Below are positions 42,257 through 51,377 of a stretch of 64,000 nucleotides of DNA, in pieces. The stretch covers positions 1 through 64,000 of the forward strand of contig JAXMCE010000010.1 of the NCBI GenBank assembly GCA_046349515.1, written 5' to 3'. The notes beneath the pieces were generated by a model that was not told the DNA's origin, ran no database searches, and saw nothing but the letters and a program-made list of their open reading frames with translations. Origin of the DNA: JBGPGW01 sp046349515. GTDB taxonomy: Bacteria > Pseudomonadota > Alphaproteobacteria > CADEGL01. Position 1 is the stretch's first letter; every line of letters begins with the position of its first letter. Position numbers and translations under genes: made by a program.

Positions 42257-43102
42257 ATGGTCTCCATCGGCAACACCGATCGCCGCGCGGCGCGGCGTCC
42301 GTTCGACGCGGCGGCCCTTCTCTCGCGGCCGCGTCTCGACGGCGCGACGCTCCTCGGGCTTGCCGGGGCGTTCGGCCTCATGGTCGGCACGATGCTGCTC
42401 GGCGGCTCCCTCGGCGCCTTCCTCAACCTGCCGAGCCTGGCCATCGTCTTCGGCGGAACCTTCGCCGTGACCACCATCTGTTTTTCGCTGGCCGAGATCG
42501 GCCGCACGCAGCGCGTCCTCATGAAGACGGTTTTTCATAGCCTGCCGACGCCCCATGACGCGGCCATCCTGCTCCTGCGCTTGAGCGAGCAAGCGCGCCA
42601 GACCGGCGTTCTGTCGCTCCAGGCGATCCTCCCGCGCTTCAAGTCGGCGCCTTTTCTTCACAAATGCCTCGTGCTTGCCGTGGACGGCACGCCCGGCGAG
42701 GAGATCGAGCGGGTCCTCCGCGTCGAGATCGACGCGACGCATGGCCGCCACTTCAAGAGCGCGAGCGTCCTCAGGAAGGCCGCGGAAGTGGCTCCGGCCA
42801 TGGGGCTCATCGGCACGCTCGTCGGTCTCGTGCAGATGCTCGGCCATCTTTCCGACCCCTCGGCCATCGGCCCGAGCATGGCCATCGCGCTGCTCACCAC
42901 GTTCTACGGCGCCATTCTCGGCAGCATGGTGTTCTCGCCGCTCGCGGCGAAGCTCGAGCGCAATGCCGGGGAAGAAGCCCTCCTCAACCGAATGTATCTG
43001 ATGACATCGGTGGCTATCGGCAACCGAAGTCATCCCGGCCGCCTGCAGCTCCTCCTCAACACGGTGCTGCCGCCTGCCGAAAAAGTGCACGTCTACGAGT
43101 AA
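42257..43102 (+). CDS. motA: MotA/TolQ/ExbB-type stator protein (MotA-like)
   Basis: Inner-membrane stator channel subunit, 281 residues. Membrane segments at about 31-50 (LLGLAGAFGLMVGTMLLGG), 58-77, 173-195 (APAMGLIGTLVGLVQMLG) and 205-227. The two conserved prolines appear in EVAPAMGLIGTLVGLVQML and VFSPLAAKL. No motB is adjacent or elsewhere in the window. It sits between fliN and flbD, where Caulobacter has none; this could be the main stator or a second set. Confidence 0.86.
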   Translation: MVSIGNTDRRAARRPFDAAALLSRPRLDGATLLGLAGAFGLMVGTMLLGGSLGAFLNLPSLAIVFGGTFAVTTICFSLAEIGRTQRVLMKTVFHSLPTPHDAAILLLRLSEQARQTGVLSLQAILPRFKSAPFLHKCLVLAVDGTPGEEIERVLRVEIDATHGRHFKSASVLRKAAEVAPAMGLIGTLVGLVQMLGHLSDPSAIGPSMAIALLTTFYGAILGSMVFSPLAAKLERNAGEEALLNRMYLMTSVAIGNRSHPGRLQLLLNTVLPPAEKVHVYE

Positions 43103-43128
43103 AGCGAACGATCGGGAGACATCGCGCC

Positions 43129-44484
43129 ATGCGCTTGCTCATCATCGGCCATCTCGGCGGTCACATCACGGCGGCAGCCAAGATCGCGATCGGACAAGGG
43201 GCCAAGGTCAGTTGCGTCGATACCATCGACCATGGGCTCTCTGCCCTCCGGTCGGGGCAAGGCGCCGAGCTGGTCATGATCGACGTGACGCTCGACGTCG
43301 CGGCGTTCATCGACGGCCTGCAGCGCGAACGGATCAATCTTCCGGTCGTGGCCTGCGGGATCGGGGCCGATGCGGACCTGGCGGTCGCGGCGATCAAGGC
43401 CGGCGCCCAGGAATACATCCCGCTGCCGCCCGATGCGACGCTCATCGGCGCGGTGCTCGCGGCGGTCACGGAAGAGAGCACGGCCCTCATCCACCGCGAC
43501 CCCAAGATGACCACGCTGCTCAAGCTCGCGGATCAGGTCGCGGCCTCCGAGGCCAGCATCCTCATCGCCGGCGAATCGGGCACGGGCAAGGAGGTGCTGG
43601 CGCGCCACCTTCACCGCAAGAGCCGCCGCGCCGATCAGCGCTTCGTTTCGGTCAATTGCGCGGCCATCCCGGAAAACCTGCTCGAGTCCGAGCTGTTCGG
43701 CCACGAGAAAGGCGCCTTCACCGGAGCCATCGCCCGGCGCATCGGCAAATTCGAAGAGGCGAACGGCGGCACGCTCTTGCTCGATGAAATCAGCGAGCTC
43801 GATCCGCGCCTGCAGGCCAAGCTGCTCCGCGCCATCCAGGAGCGCGAGATCGACCGGGTCGGCGGCAGCCAGCCGGTCAAGGTCGACATCCGCCTCATCG
43901 CGACGACCAACCGCGACCTCGAGGAGGAGGTGCGCGCCGGCCGCTTCCGCGAGGACCTCTATTTCCGCCTCAACGTCGTGACGCTGCAGGTGCCGCCGCT
44001 CCGCAGCCGCCTCCAGGACCTCGAGGCGCTCGCGACGCATTTCGTGAAGAAATACTCGGACGCGAACGGCGTTCCCACGCGCGCCCTGTCCGCGGACGCG
44101 ACGGCCAAGCTTCAGACCTATGGCTGGCCGGGTAACGTGCGCGAGCTCGAAAACACGCTCCACCGCGCGGTGCTGCTCTCGACCGGTGCCGAGATCGGCG
44201 CCGAAGCCATCCTGCTCTCGAGCAAGCTGAACGCGCCGGCCGACTCAAGCGCCGCAGCGGCCGCCGGCACCGGCGAGCGGCCTCAGGCGCTCGTGGGCCG
44301 CACCGTCGCCGACGTCGAGCGCGACCTCATCATCGGCACACTCCACCATTGCCTCGGCAATCGGACCCATGCCGCCAACATCCTCGGCATTTCCATCCGC
44401 ACGCTCAGGAACAAACTGAAGCAATACAGCGAACAGGGCATCGCGGTGCCGGCGCACGGCGCAGCCGAGCGGATCGCCGTCTAG
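43129..44484 (+). CDS. flbD: Sigma-54 flagellar transcription activator FlbD
   Basis: Activator of late flagellar genes and repressor of early ones, 451 residues. The N-terminal ~120 residues are a receiver-like domain lacking the usual acidic pair (IIGHLGGHIT). The AAA+ domain has Walker A GESGTGKE (148-155), the sigma-54 contact loop GAFTGA (195-200) and Walker B GGTLLLDE (213-220). A Fis-type HTH, HAANILGISIRTLRNKLKQY, ends it. It matches Caulobacter FlbD in layout and place in the fliF operon, and is the likely binder of the CGGCAR-N3-YTGCCS dyads. Confidence 0.93.
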   Translation: MRLLIIGHLGGHITAAAKIAIGQGAKVSCVDTIDHGLSALRSGQGAELVMIDVTLDVAAFIDGLQRERINLPVVACGIGADADLAVAAIKAGAQEYIPLPPDATLIGAVLAAVTEESTALIHRDPKMTTLLKLADQVAASEASILIAGESGTGKEVLARHLHRKSRRADQRFVSVNCAAIPENLLESELFGHEKGAFTGAIARRIGKFEEANGGTLLLDEISELDPRLQAKLLRAIQEREIDRVGGSQPVKVDIRLIATTNRDLEEEVRAGRFREDLYFRLNVVTLQVPPLRSRLQDLEALATHFVKKYSDANGVPTRALSADATAKLQTYGWPGNVRELENTLHRAVLLSTGAEIGAEAILLSSKLNAPADSSAAAAAGTGERPQALVGRTVADVERDLIIGTLHHCLGNRTHAANILGISIRTLRNKLKQYSEQGIAVPAHGAAERIAV

Positions 44485-44502
44485 CCGACGCGCCGCACTC
44501 TC

Positions 44503-46611
44503 ATGGCTGACACCGCACAGGCGAGCGTTGGCGGGGCGCGCAATTCGGCGCTCATCCGCCGCCTCGGCGCGATGCTCGGGCGCGGCGACATCGCGCTGGC
44601 CTGCGGCATCATCGCCATCCTGTGCGTCCTCATCCTGCCGTTGCCGAAATGGCTGCTCGACGTTTCGCTCGCGCTGTCCATCACCTTTTCGGTGCTGATT
44701 CTCCTGACGTCGCTGTTCATCAGCCGGCCCCTCGACTTCTCGTCCTTCCCGACGGTGCTGCTCATCGCGACGATGCTGCGGCTGTCGCTCAACCTGGCCT
44801 CGACACGCCTCATTCTGTCCCACGGCCACGAAGGCACCGCCGCCGCCGGCCACGTCATCGAGGCCTTTGGCACGCTGATCATGGGCGGGAATTTCGTGAT
44901 CGGCGTGATCGTGTTCGCGATCCTGATCATCGTCAATTTCATCGTCATCACGAAAGGTTCGGGGCGCATTGCGGAAGTGTCCGCGCGGTTCAGCTTGGAC
45001 GCCATGCCCGGCAAACAGATGGCGATCGATGCGGACCTGTCCGCGGGCCTCATCGACGAGGCCGAGGCGCGGCGGCGGCGCAAGTTCCTCGAGGACGAAA
45101 GCAGCTTCTACGGCTCGATGGACGGTGCGGCCAAGTTCGTGCGCGGCGACGCCATCGCCGGACTGCTGATCACCTTCATCAACATCGTCGGCGGCATCAT
45201 CATCGGCGTCGCCCAGATGGGCCTGTCGTTTGGCGAAGCCTCGCACAGCTACACCGTGCTCACGGTCGGCGACGGCCTTGTCACGCAGATCCCGGCCCTC
45301 ATCGTTTCGACCGCCGCGGGCCTCCTGGTCTCGAAGTCCGGCATGGACGGCTCGGCCGACAAGGCTCTCTTCGGCCAGCTGGGCAATTATCCGAAAGCGC
45401 TCGGCATGAGCAGCGCGCTCATGTGCGTTCTGGCCATCCTTCCTGGAATCCCGGCGATTCCCTTCCTCCTCATGGCGGGGACGACGGGCGGTATCGCCTG
45501 GCGCCTGATGCGGAAGGGCGAAACGGCTGCGGCCCAGCAGGCCAGCGCATCAACGACGGCGGCGGCCCCGCCGGCCGACGAACCGATCGCCACGGCGCTG
45601 CGCATGGACATGATCCGGCTCGAGTTGGGTTACGGGCTGCTCGGCCTCGTCAACCAGCAGAAGGGCCAGCGCATGACCGATCAGATCAAGGCGCTGCGCC
45701 GACAGCTGGCCGGCGACATGGGCTTCGTCATGCCGGCGGTGCGCATCCAGGACAACATGCAGCTGCCGCAAAATACCTACGTGATCCGCGTCAAGGAGAT
45801 GGAGGTCGGGCGCGGCGAGCTACGGCCCGGCATGCTGCTGGCCATGGACCCGAAGGGCGACGCCATCGGCATCCCCGGCGAGGACACGGTCGAGCCGACG
45901 TTCAACCTGCCGGCGCGCTGGATCGCGGAAGCCAGCCGGGAAGAAGCCATGTTCAAGGGCTACACGGTCGTCGATCCCGCCACCGTGATCACGACCCACA
46001 TGACCGAGCTGATCAAAGACAACATGGCGGATCTCCTCTCCTACGCGGAGACCCAAAAGCTCCTCAACGAGCTCGACAAGGACCACCAGAAGCTCGTGGC
46101 GGATCTCATTCCCACCCAGATCGCTCTCTCGGCCGTCCAACGCATCCTGCAAAACCTGCTGCAGGAACGCATTTCGATCCGCGACCTCTCGTCCATCCTC
46201 GAAGGCATCTTCGAGGCGTGCGGGACGACCCGCAGCGTCACGGCCATCACCGAGCACGTGCGCGCGCGCCTCGCGCGCCAGATCAGCGACGGCAACACCA
46301 GCGCATCGGGCTTCATTCCGCTGCTCACGCTGTCGCCCATCTGGGAGCAGACCTTCGCCGAATCGATCGCGACCCATGGCGAGGAGCGCCAGCTGGCCTT
46401 GGCCCCTTCGCGCCTTCAGGAGTTCATCACCCAGGTCCGGAGCGCCTTCGAGCGCCATGCGATGCTCGGCGATTCGCCGGTCCTCCTGTGCAGCCCGACC
46501 ATCCGCCCCTTCGTCCGCTCCATCATCGAGCGCGTCCGGCCATCGATCGTCGTCATGTCGCAGAGCGAGATCCACCCCAAGGCTCGCATCAAGACCTTGG
46601 GCCACATCTGA
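44503..46611 (+). CDS. flhA: Flagellar export gate protein FlhA
   Basis: Export gate of the flagellar type III system, 702 residues, eight predicted membrane segments in the first ~330. Family motifs: FSSFPTVLLIATMLRLSLNLASTRLIL, FVVITKGSGRIAEVSARFSLDAMPGKQMAIDADLSAG with the FHIPEP-type loop, YGSMDGAAKFVRGDAIAG. The C-terminal cytosolic domain has MRLELGYGLL-like RLELGYGLLGLV, RARLARQI and IRPFVRSIIER. It lies 18 bp after flbD. Confidence 0.97.
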   Translation: MADTAQASVGGARNSALIRRLGAMLGRGDIALACGIIAILCVLILPLPKWLLDVSLALSITFSVLILLTSLFISRPLDFSSFPTVLLIATMLRLSLNLASTRLILSHGHEGTAAAGHVIEAFGTLIMGGNFVIGVIVFAILIIVNFIVITKGSGRIAEVSARFSLDAMPGKQMAIDADLSAGLIDEAEARRRRKFLEDESSFYGSMDGAAKFVRGDAIAGLLITFINIVGGIIIGVAQMGLSFGEASHSYTVLTVGDGLVTQIPALIVSTAAGLLVSKSGMDGSADKALFGQLGNYPKALGMSSALMCVLAILPGIPAIPFLLMAGTTGGIAWRLMRKGETAAAQQASASTTAAAPPADEPIATALRMDMIRLELGYGLLGLVNQQKGQRMTDQIKALRRQLAGDMGFVMPAVRIQDNMQLPQNTYVIRVKEMEVGRGELRPGMLLAMDPKGDAIGIPGEDTVEPTFNLPARWIAEASREEAMFKGYTVVDPATVITTHMTELIKDNMADLLSYAETQKLLNELDKDHQKLVADLIPTQIALSAVQRILQNLLQERISIRDLSSILEGIFEACGTTRSVTAITEHVRARLARQISDGNTSASGFIPLLTLSPIWEQTFAESIATHGEERQLALAPSRLQEFITQVRSAFERHAMLGDSPVLLCSPTIRPFVRSIIERVRPSIVVMSQSEIHPKARIKTLGHI

Positions 46612-46626
46612 TCGGGCGCCCCAACC

Positions 46627-47619
46627 ATGCGACTCAAAAGCTATTTCGGATCGGGACTGGGCGAAGCGATGGCTCAGGTCCGCCATGAGTTGGGTGAGGA
46701 CGCGGTCATCGTCTCGGTCGAGGACGAAGGCGACAACGGCCAGACGCGCATCGTCGCGGCCATCGATCGCGCCGAACCCGAGGACGATTTCATCGATACG
46801 ATCGTGTTCAATCAGGCGACCGCCGGCCCCGACGCGTCGCTCCGCTCCGCGGTTGGCGATGCGCTGGCTAGACACGGCGTACCGGCCAGGCTCGCAGGTC
46901 TTCTCGTCGGCGCGGCGCGAACGGTCGATGCGCCCGACGCCGTCCTCGCCCTCGCCGGCGCGCTCGACGTCGTGTTCACGTTCAGGCCCATCGCACAGCC
47001 CGACCGGCCCATCCTTCTCGTCGGCCCGCCGGGCGGCGGAAAGACTGTGACGGCCGCCAAGCTCGGCGCGCGGGCGGCCCTCGAGGGCAAGGCCGTCGAC
47101 ATCCTTACGACCGATTGCGTTCGCACGGGCGGCATCGACCAGCTCGCGAACCTTGCCAAGCATTTCGAAGTTCAGGTGCGCGCGGCGGAGGACCCCGACG
47201 CGTTGGCTGCGGCTCTCGCGGACGCCGCCCTGTCGGACCTCGTTGTCATCGACAGCGTCGGAACCAACCCCTACGCCGCGAGCGAAATGCGCGCGCTCGA
47301 TGCCTTCGCCAAGGCCAGCAAGGCCGAGGTCGTTCTGGTCATGCCGGCCGGGCTCGACGGCGAGGAAGCGGCCGAGACGGCGCACGCGTTCGCCGCGATC
47401 GGCGCGAGCCGACTCATCGTCACGCGGCTCGATTCGGCACGGCGGCTTGGCGGCAGCCTGGCCGCCGCGCACGCAGCCTCGCTCGCCTTTGCCGAGGCAG
47501 GCACGGCACCGCACCTTCTCGACGGACTCGGCCCCCTCAATCCGGTCGGGCTCGCCCGTCTTCTCGTCCGGTCGTGGGACCAGGACAGCGAAATCCCCAT
47601 GAACGAGAACGCCGCATGA
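46627..47619 (+). CDS. flhF: Flagellar placement SRP-type GTPase FlhF
   Basis: GTPase that positions and numbers flagella at the pole in many bacteria. 330 residues: the N-terminal MRLKSYFGSGLGEAMAQVRHELGEDAVIVS is typical, then the NG domain with G1 LLVGPPGGGKTVTAAKL, ILTTDCVRTGGIDQL, and ASRLIVTRLDSARRLGG. At 330 residues it is short, missing much of the basic B domain. It is coupled to flhG by ATGA overlap. Caulobacter lacks this pair, so polar placement here may use FlhF/FlhG. Confidence 0.93.
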   Translation: MRLKSYFGSGLGEAMAQVRHELGEDAVIVSVEDEGDNGQTRIVAAIDRAEPEDDFIDTIVFNQATAGPDASLRSAVGDALARHGVPARLAGLLVGAARTVDAPDAVLALAGALDVVFTFRPIAQPDRPILLVGPPGGGKTVTAAKLGARAALEGKAVDILTTDCVRTGGIDQLANLAKHFEVQVRAAEDPDALAAALADAALSDLVVIDSVGTNPYAASEMRALDAFAKASKAEVVLVMPAGLDGEEAAETAHAFAAIGASRLIVTRLDSARRLGGSLAAAHAASLAFAEAGTAPHLLDGLGPLNPVGLARLLVRSWDQDSEIPMNENAA

Positions 47620-48401
47620 CGCCTTCACGCGCGCAGGCAAAACGAGCGACTGCCCCGGCCGGCCGGATCCTCGCCATCGGCTCGGGCAAGGGCGGCGTCG
47701 GCAAGACCTGGTTCTCGATCACCTTGGCCCATGCGCTCGCGCGCGCGGAGCAGCGCGCGCTCCTGTTTGACGCCGATCTCGGCCTCGCCAATGTCGACAT
47801 CCAGCTTGGCCTTCTGCCGAAGCGCGATCTCGGCGATGTGGTGAATCAACGGATCACCCTGGGCGACGCCGCCATGCGCTTCGAGGCCGGCCACTTCGAC
47901 ATCGTGCCGGGACGCTCCGGCAGCTTGGGCATGGCGACGCTCGGTCCCGACCGGCGCGCCGATCTCGTGCGACAGATTCGCGGCCTCACGGCCCGCTACC
48001 AATGGATCATCCTCGATCTCAGCGCCGGCATCGACGATGCGGTCTCGAGTCTCGCCGCGACGGCGACGACGTGCCTCGTGCTCTGCACGGACGAGCCGAC
48101 CTCGCTGACCGATGCCTATGCCTTCATCAAGCTCATGCGACGGCGACAGGCGGCGACGGCGATCCAGATCGTTGTCAACCAGGCGTCATCGCGCGAAGCG
48201 GGACAGCGGACCTTCGAGACGCTGCGCCGCTCCTGCGAGACCTTCCTCAACTTCGCGCCCGAGCTCCTCGGCGTTGTCCGGTCTGATCCCCGCGTGGCCG
48301 ATGCGATCCGGCACCAGACGTCCCTTCTCACCCGCCATCCGGCATCGAATGCCGCCGCGGATGCGGAGAGCATCGCGCTCCGGCTTCTCTCCCAGCCATG
48401 A
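47616..48401 (+). CDS. flhG: MinD-like ATPase FlhG (FleN/YlxH)
   Basis: P-loop ATPase that restricts flagellar number and stimulates FlhF. From the ATGA overlap at 47616 the product is 261 residues: deviant Walker A GKGGVGKTWF, ALLFDADLGLANVDIQLGL, IILDLSAGIDDAVSS and TDEPTSLTDAYAFIKL. The start is fixed by the overlap and by the short N-terminus. It also overlaps the next gene by 4 bp. Confidence 0.93.
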   Translation: MTPSRAQAKRATAPAGRILAIGSGKGGVGKTWFSITLAHALARAEQRALLFDADLGLANVDIQLGLLPKRDLGDVVNQRITLGDAAMRFEAGHFDIVPGRSGSLGMATLGPDRRADLVRQIRGLTARYQWIILDLSAGIDDAVSSLAATATTCLVLCTDEPTSLTDAYAFIKLMRRRQAATAIQIVVNQASSREAGQRTFETLRRSCETFLNFAPELLGVVRSDPRVADAIRHQTSLLTRHPASNAAADAESIALRLLSQP

Positions 48402-49378
48402 CGTCGATCCGGCCGTCGCCTCCCCCGCTCGCCCCGGCGGCTCAGCCGAGCGCGATGACGGTGACGCTCGCCAATCCTGCGCCGAACCTGGCGCGCCTCG
48501 CGAATGGCGCGATGCTCACGGGCACCGTCATCGGCCCGTCGGGAAACGGCACGGCCCTGATTGCGACGGCCGAGGGACCGATTCGGCTTCCCATGCTTCC
48601 CGGCCTCATCCCCGGATCGACGCTGCGGCTCGAGATCGCAACGAACGGGCCGCGTTTGGACCTTGCGATCCTGTCGGTGCGCGCGCCCGAGCCCGCGGCC
48701 ACCACGAGCGGCATCGCCACCGAGACAGCGAGCGCCCGAGATCTCGAAGACGCGTCTCTCATCCACCGTTGGCCCGCGCTCGAAACCGCGCGAACGGGCG
48801 CCGCCGCGGGCCTGCCGATCCCGCGGCCCGGCCCCGGCCTCGCCCCTGCGATCGCGCGCCTTGTCACCGCGCTCGGCCACGGCGAGATCGATCAATGGAT
48901 CGACCATGGCACCCTGCGGGCGATCGAAGCGAATCAGGGCGAACCGATCGCCGCGCGCCTCCGTGAGGATTTCGCGTTCTTGGGCGGGCTGGCGTCGCAT
49001 AAGGACGCGGAGGATTGGCGGCTCTTCGCCCTGCCGTTCCTCCATGGCGGCGCGCTCCAGCAGGTTCAGCTCTTTCTCCGCCGGCACGACCATGGACAGG
49101 AGGATGGCGGGTCGACCTGCCGCTTCCTCCTGCAGCTGTCGACGAGCCCCTTCGGCTGGCTTCAGCTCGATGGCCTCATCGACGGTCGCCGATTCGATCT
49201 CATCCTGCGCTCGGAGAAGCGCCTTCCCGAAGCACTCCGCGAAGAGCTTGCTCGGCTGTTTGTGTCTGCTACGGCGGGGGCCGGCTATGTCGGCCGGTTC
49301 GAGAGTTCGGGGGAGCAGACCGTGTCAGCCCCGCCCGCGGCGAACACCATTCTCGAAGGACGCGGCGTTCTCGTCTGA
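48398..49378 (+). CDS. FliK-like hook-length control domain protein
   Basis: 326 residues, the last gene of the fliF-flhG unit. The N-terminal part has a beta-rich segment (MLTGTVIGPSGNGTALIATAEGPI...LPGLIPGSTLRLEI), and the C-terminal region FRFLLQLSTSPFGWLQLDGLIDGRRFDLILRSEKRLPEALREEL resembles the FliK C-terminal fold. This is weaker than for the canonical FliK at 33832. It may be a second FliK or a motor accessory. An ATGA overlap ties it to flhG. Confidence 0.6.
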   Translation: MTSIRPSPPPLAPAAQPSAMTVTLANPAPNLARLANGAMLTGTVIGPSGNGTALIATAEGPIRLPMLPGLIPGSTLRLEIATNGPRLDLAILSVRAPEPAATTSGIATETASARDLEDASLIHRWPALETARTGAAAGLPIPRPGPGLAPAIARLVTALGHGEIDQWIDHGTLRAIEANQGEPIAARLREDFAFLGGLASHKDAEDWRLFALPFLHGGALQQVQLFLRRHDHGQEDGGSTCRFLLQLSTSPFGWLQLDGLIDGRRFDLILRSEKRLPEALREELARLFVSATAGAGYVGRFESSGEQTVSAPPAANTILEGRGVLV

Positions 49379-49389
49379 TCTGGGTCGCG

Positions 49390-49809
49390 TTATCCCGCGG
49401 CATTCCGCCTGAAGCGGTCGATTCCCATCTCGTCGAGCTGGCGCTGCTGCAGGCGGCCGAGCGCCGTGCGCTCTTCCGCCACTTCACGCGCCTGGACGAG
49501 CTCGTACTTCTTGAGCTCACGGAATGCCGCACCGGCTTCCTCGCGTGCGAGATCGATTTCGGCATTGAGTTCGGCCAGCGTCTGGGTGAGACGGGCGCGC
49601 CGCTCGAGCACGACACGCGCGAAACCATCGAAAAAACGCCGGGATTCGAACGATGCGGTCGCCACGCCGATTTCGACTTCCGATTCGGCGTCGAGCTTCG
49701 CGATCCGCTGTCTGACATCCTCCGCCAGCCCTTCGAGAGCGGCGAGCTTGCGGCGCGCCTCATCGACCCGCCACTTATGCAACCGGATGAGAGAGCGAAG
49801 GCCCTTCAT
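49390..49809 (-). CDS. fliJ: Flagellar export chaperone FliJ
   Basis: Coiled-coil export component that links FliI to FlhA. 139 residues, almost all helical: LRSLIRLHKWRVDEARRKLAALEGL, a middle with EVEIGVATASFESRR, and ELKKYELVQAREVAEERTAL, the conserved end of FliJ. It starts within the last codons of fliI (ATGA overlap). Confidence 0.9.
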   Translation of the reverse strand: MKGLRSLIRLHKWRVDEARRKLAALEGLAEDVRQRIAKLDAESEVEIGVATASFESRRFFDGFARVVLERRARLTQTLAELNAEIDLAREEAGAAFRELKKYELVQAREVAEERTALGRLQQRQLDEMGIDRFRRNAAG

Positions 49810-51185
49810 GGCCCGATCTCCTCGGAATCGACGAGGGCGCCGGCGAGGCGCGCATAGGTCGCCGCGAGATCGCTGCGCTCATCCTTGTGTTGGCTCAAGA
49901 CGGCCTCGATCGCAGGGTAACGTTGGATCGCCTCGTCCACGCCCGGATCCGTCCCCTGCCGGTAGGCGCCGAGGCGGATCATCTCCGCCATATCCTCGTA
50001 ACGGGAGATGAGGCCGCGCGCGCGCTGCACGACGGCGTTTTCTTCCTCGCTGTTGCAAGCGGGCATGGTCCGCGACACGCTCTTCAGAATGTTGATCGCA
50101 GGAAAGCGTCCGCGCTCGGCGATCTGGCGCTCGAGCACGATATGGCCATCGAGGATGGAGCGAACGGCATCGGCGACCGGTTCGTTGTGATCGTCGCCCT
50201 CGACGAGCACGGTGAAGAGGCCGGTGATGCTGCCGCGCCCGATGCCGGGGCCCGCGCGCTCGAGAAGCTTCGGCAACTCCGCGAACACCGTGGGCGTGTA
50301 GCCCTTGCTGGTCGGCGGCTCACCTGCCGATAGGCCGATTTCGCGCTGCGCCATGGCGAAGCGGGTCACGCTATCCATGAGGCAAAGTACGTCACGGCCG
50401 AGGTCGCGGAAGTATTCGGCGACAGCCATAGTCATGTATGCCGCCTGACGGCGTACCAACGGCGCTTCATCCGAGGTGGCAACCACGACGACGCTCCGGG
50501 CCAAGCCCTCGGGGCCGAGATCGTCTTCGATGAACTCCTGAACTTCGCGGCCGCGTTCACCGATGAGGCCGATGACCGACACATCGGATGCCGTATACCG
50601 CGCCAACATCGACAACAGGACCGATTTCCCCACGCCCGAGCCGGCGAAGATACCCATGCGCTGGCCTCGACAGCAGGTGAGGAAGGCATTGATGGCCCGT
50701 ACGCCGAGATCGATCTTGCTGGCGACACGGCCGCGCTGGTGCGCCGGCGGCGGCGCGCGCCGAATCGGGCACGCGACAGGGCCGTTCGGCAGCGGTCCTT
50801 TTCCGTCAATGGGCTCGCCCCGCGCATTGATGATCCGGCCCAACCACCCGAGGCTCGGATAAATCGCCGGTTCGGCCTCGCGGATCTCGGCCTTGCACCC
50901 AATTCCCGTGCCTTCGACCGTGCCGAAGGGCATGAGAAGCGCCCGCCCGCCACGGAAGCCCACGACTTCGCATTCCATGGCCTCGCCCGAACGCTTGATG
51001 ACCTGGCATCGGCCCCCCACCGAGAGGTCCCGATTAACGCCCGCGATTTCGATCGACATGCCCAGAATCGAGGAGACTCGACCGTAAACGCGGTATTCAG
51101 GTATGCGATCAAGCTCCCCTTCGAACGCCACAGCGATCGGGGAACCTATTGGGATTGCTGAAGTTTGTTGGGACGACTGGATCAT
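49806..51185 (-). CDS. fliI: Flagellum-specific ATPase FliI
   Basis: Export ATPase of the flagellar type III system, 459 residues. Walker A GIFAGSGVGKS (about 180), Walker B LGRDVLCLMDSVTRFAMAQREIGLSAGEPPTSKGYTPTVFAELP, and the ATPase signature VGD-like EGDDHNEPVADAVRSILDGHIVL are all present. It heads a leftward fliI-fliJ unit divergent from ctrA. The TTAA-N7-TAAA site at 51216 lies 31 bp upstream. Confidence 0.97.
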   Translation of the reverse strand: MIQSSQQTSAIPIGSPIAVAFEGELDRIPEYRVYGRVSSILGMSIEIAGVNRDLSVGGRCQVIKRSGEAMECEVVGFRGGRALLMPFGTVEGTGIGCKAEIREAEPAIYPSLGWLGRIINARGEPIDGKGPLPNGPVACPIRRAPPPAHQRGRVASKIDLGVRAINAFLTCCRGQRMGIFAGSGVGKSVLLSMLARYTASDVSVIGLIGERGREVQEFIEDDLGPEGLARSVVVVATSDEAPLVRRQAAYMTMAVAEYFRDLGRDVLCLMDSVTRFAMAQREIGLSAGEPPTSKGYTPTVFAELPKLLERAGPGIGRGSITGLFTVLVEGDDHNEPVADAVRSILDGHIVLERQIAERGRFPAINILKSVSRTMPACNSEEENAVVQRARGLISRYEDMAEMIRLGAYRQGTDPGVDEAIQRYPAIEAVLSQHKDERSDLAATYARLAGALVDSEEIGP

Positions 51186-51215
51186 GCTCGACGGCGTGAT
51201 TGTCCCGGATCGGCT

Positions 51216-51230
51216 TTAAAGGGGGGTAAA
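51216..51230. promoter_or_regulatory. CtrA-like box upstream of fliI
   Basis: TTAAAGGGGGGTAAA fits TTAA-N7-TTAA with one mismatch, 31 bp before the fliI start. Together with the site at 51342 it gives each divergent gene an imperfect box. Confidence 0.5.
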
Positions 51231-51262
51231 TCTCGTGCCTAAAAGGTCACAAGGCCGGAAAA

Positions 51263-51278
51263 TGGCGGAAATCCGCCA
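51263..51278. promoter_or_regulatory. Perfect dyad in the fliI-ctrA intergenic region
   Basis: TGGCGGA-AA-TCCGCCA, 7-bp arms with a 2-base spacer, midway between the two divergent genes. It does not match CtrA or ftr sites. It could be an operator for a regulator of ctrA; identity unknown. Confidence 0.5.
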
Positions 51279-51341
51279 AAAGTAACGATTTTGCACTTGG
51301 TAAAGGTTTATTAACGAGTTTGGGCGATGCTCCCCCTATGG

Positions 51342-51356
51342 TTAAATCCTAATGAA
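51342..51356. promoter_or_regulatory. CtrA-like box in the ctrA promoter
   Basis: TTAAATCCTAATGAA fits TTAA-N7-TTAA with one mismatch; the other strand reads TTCA-N7-TTAA. It lies 22 bp before the ctrA ATG. Autoregulation of ctrA is known in Caulobacter. Confidence 0.5.
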
Positions 51357-51377
51357 CGGCAATTAAGGAGTATCCCG

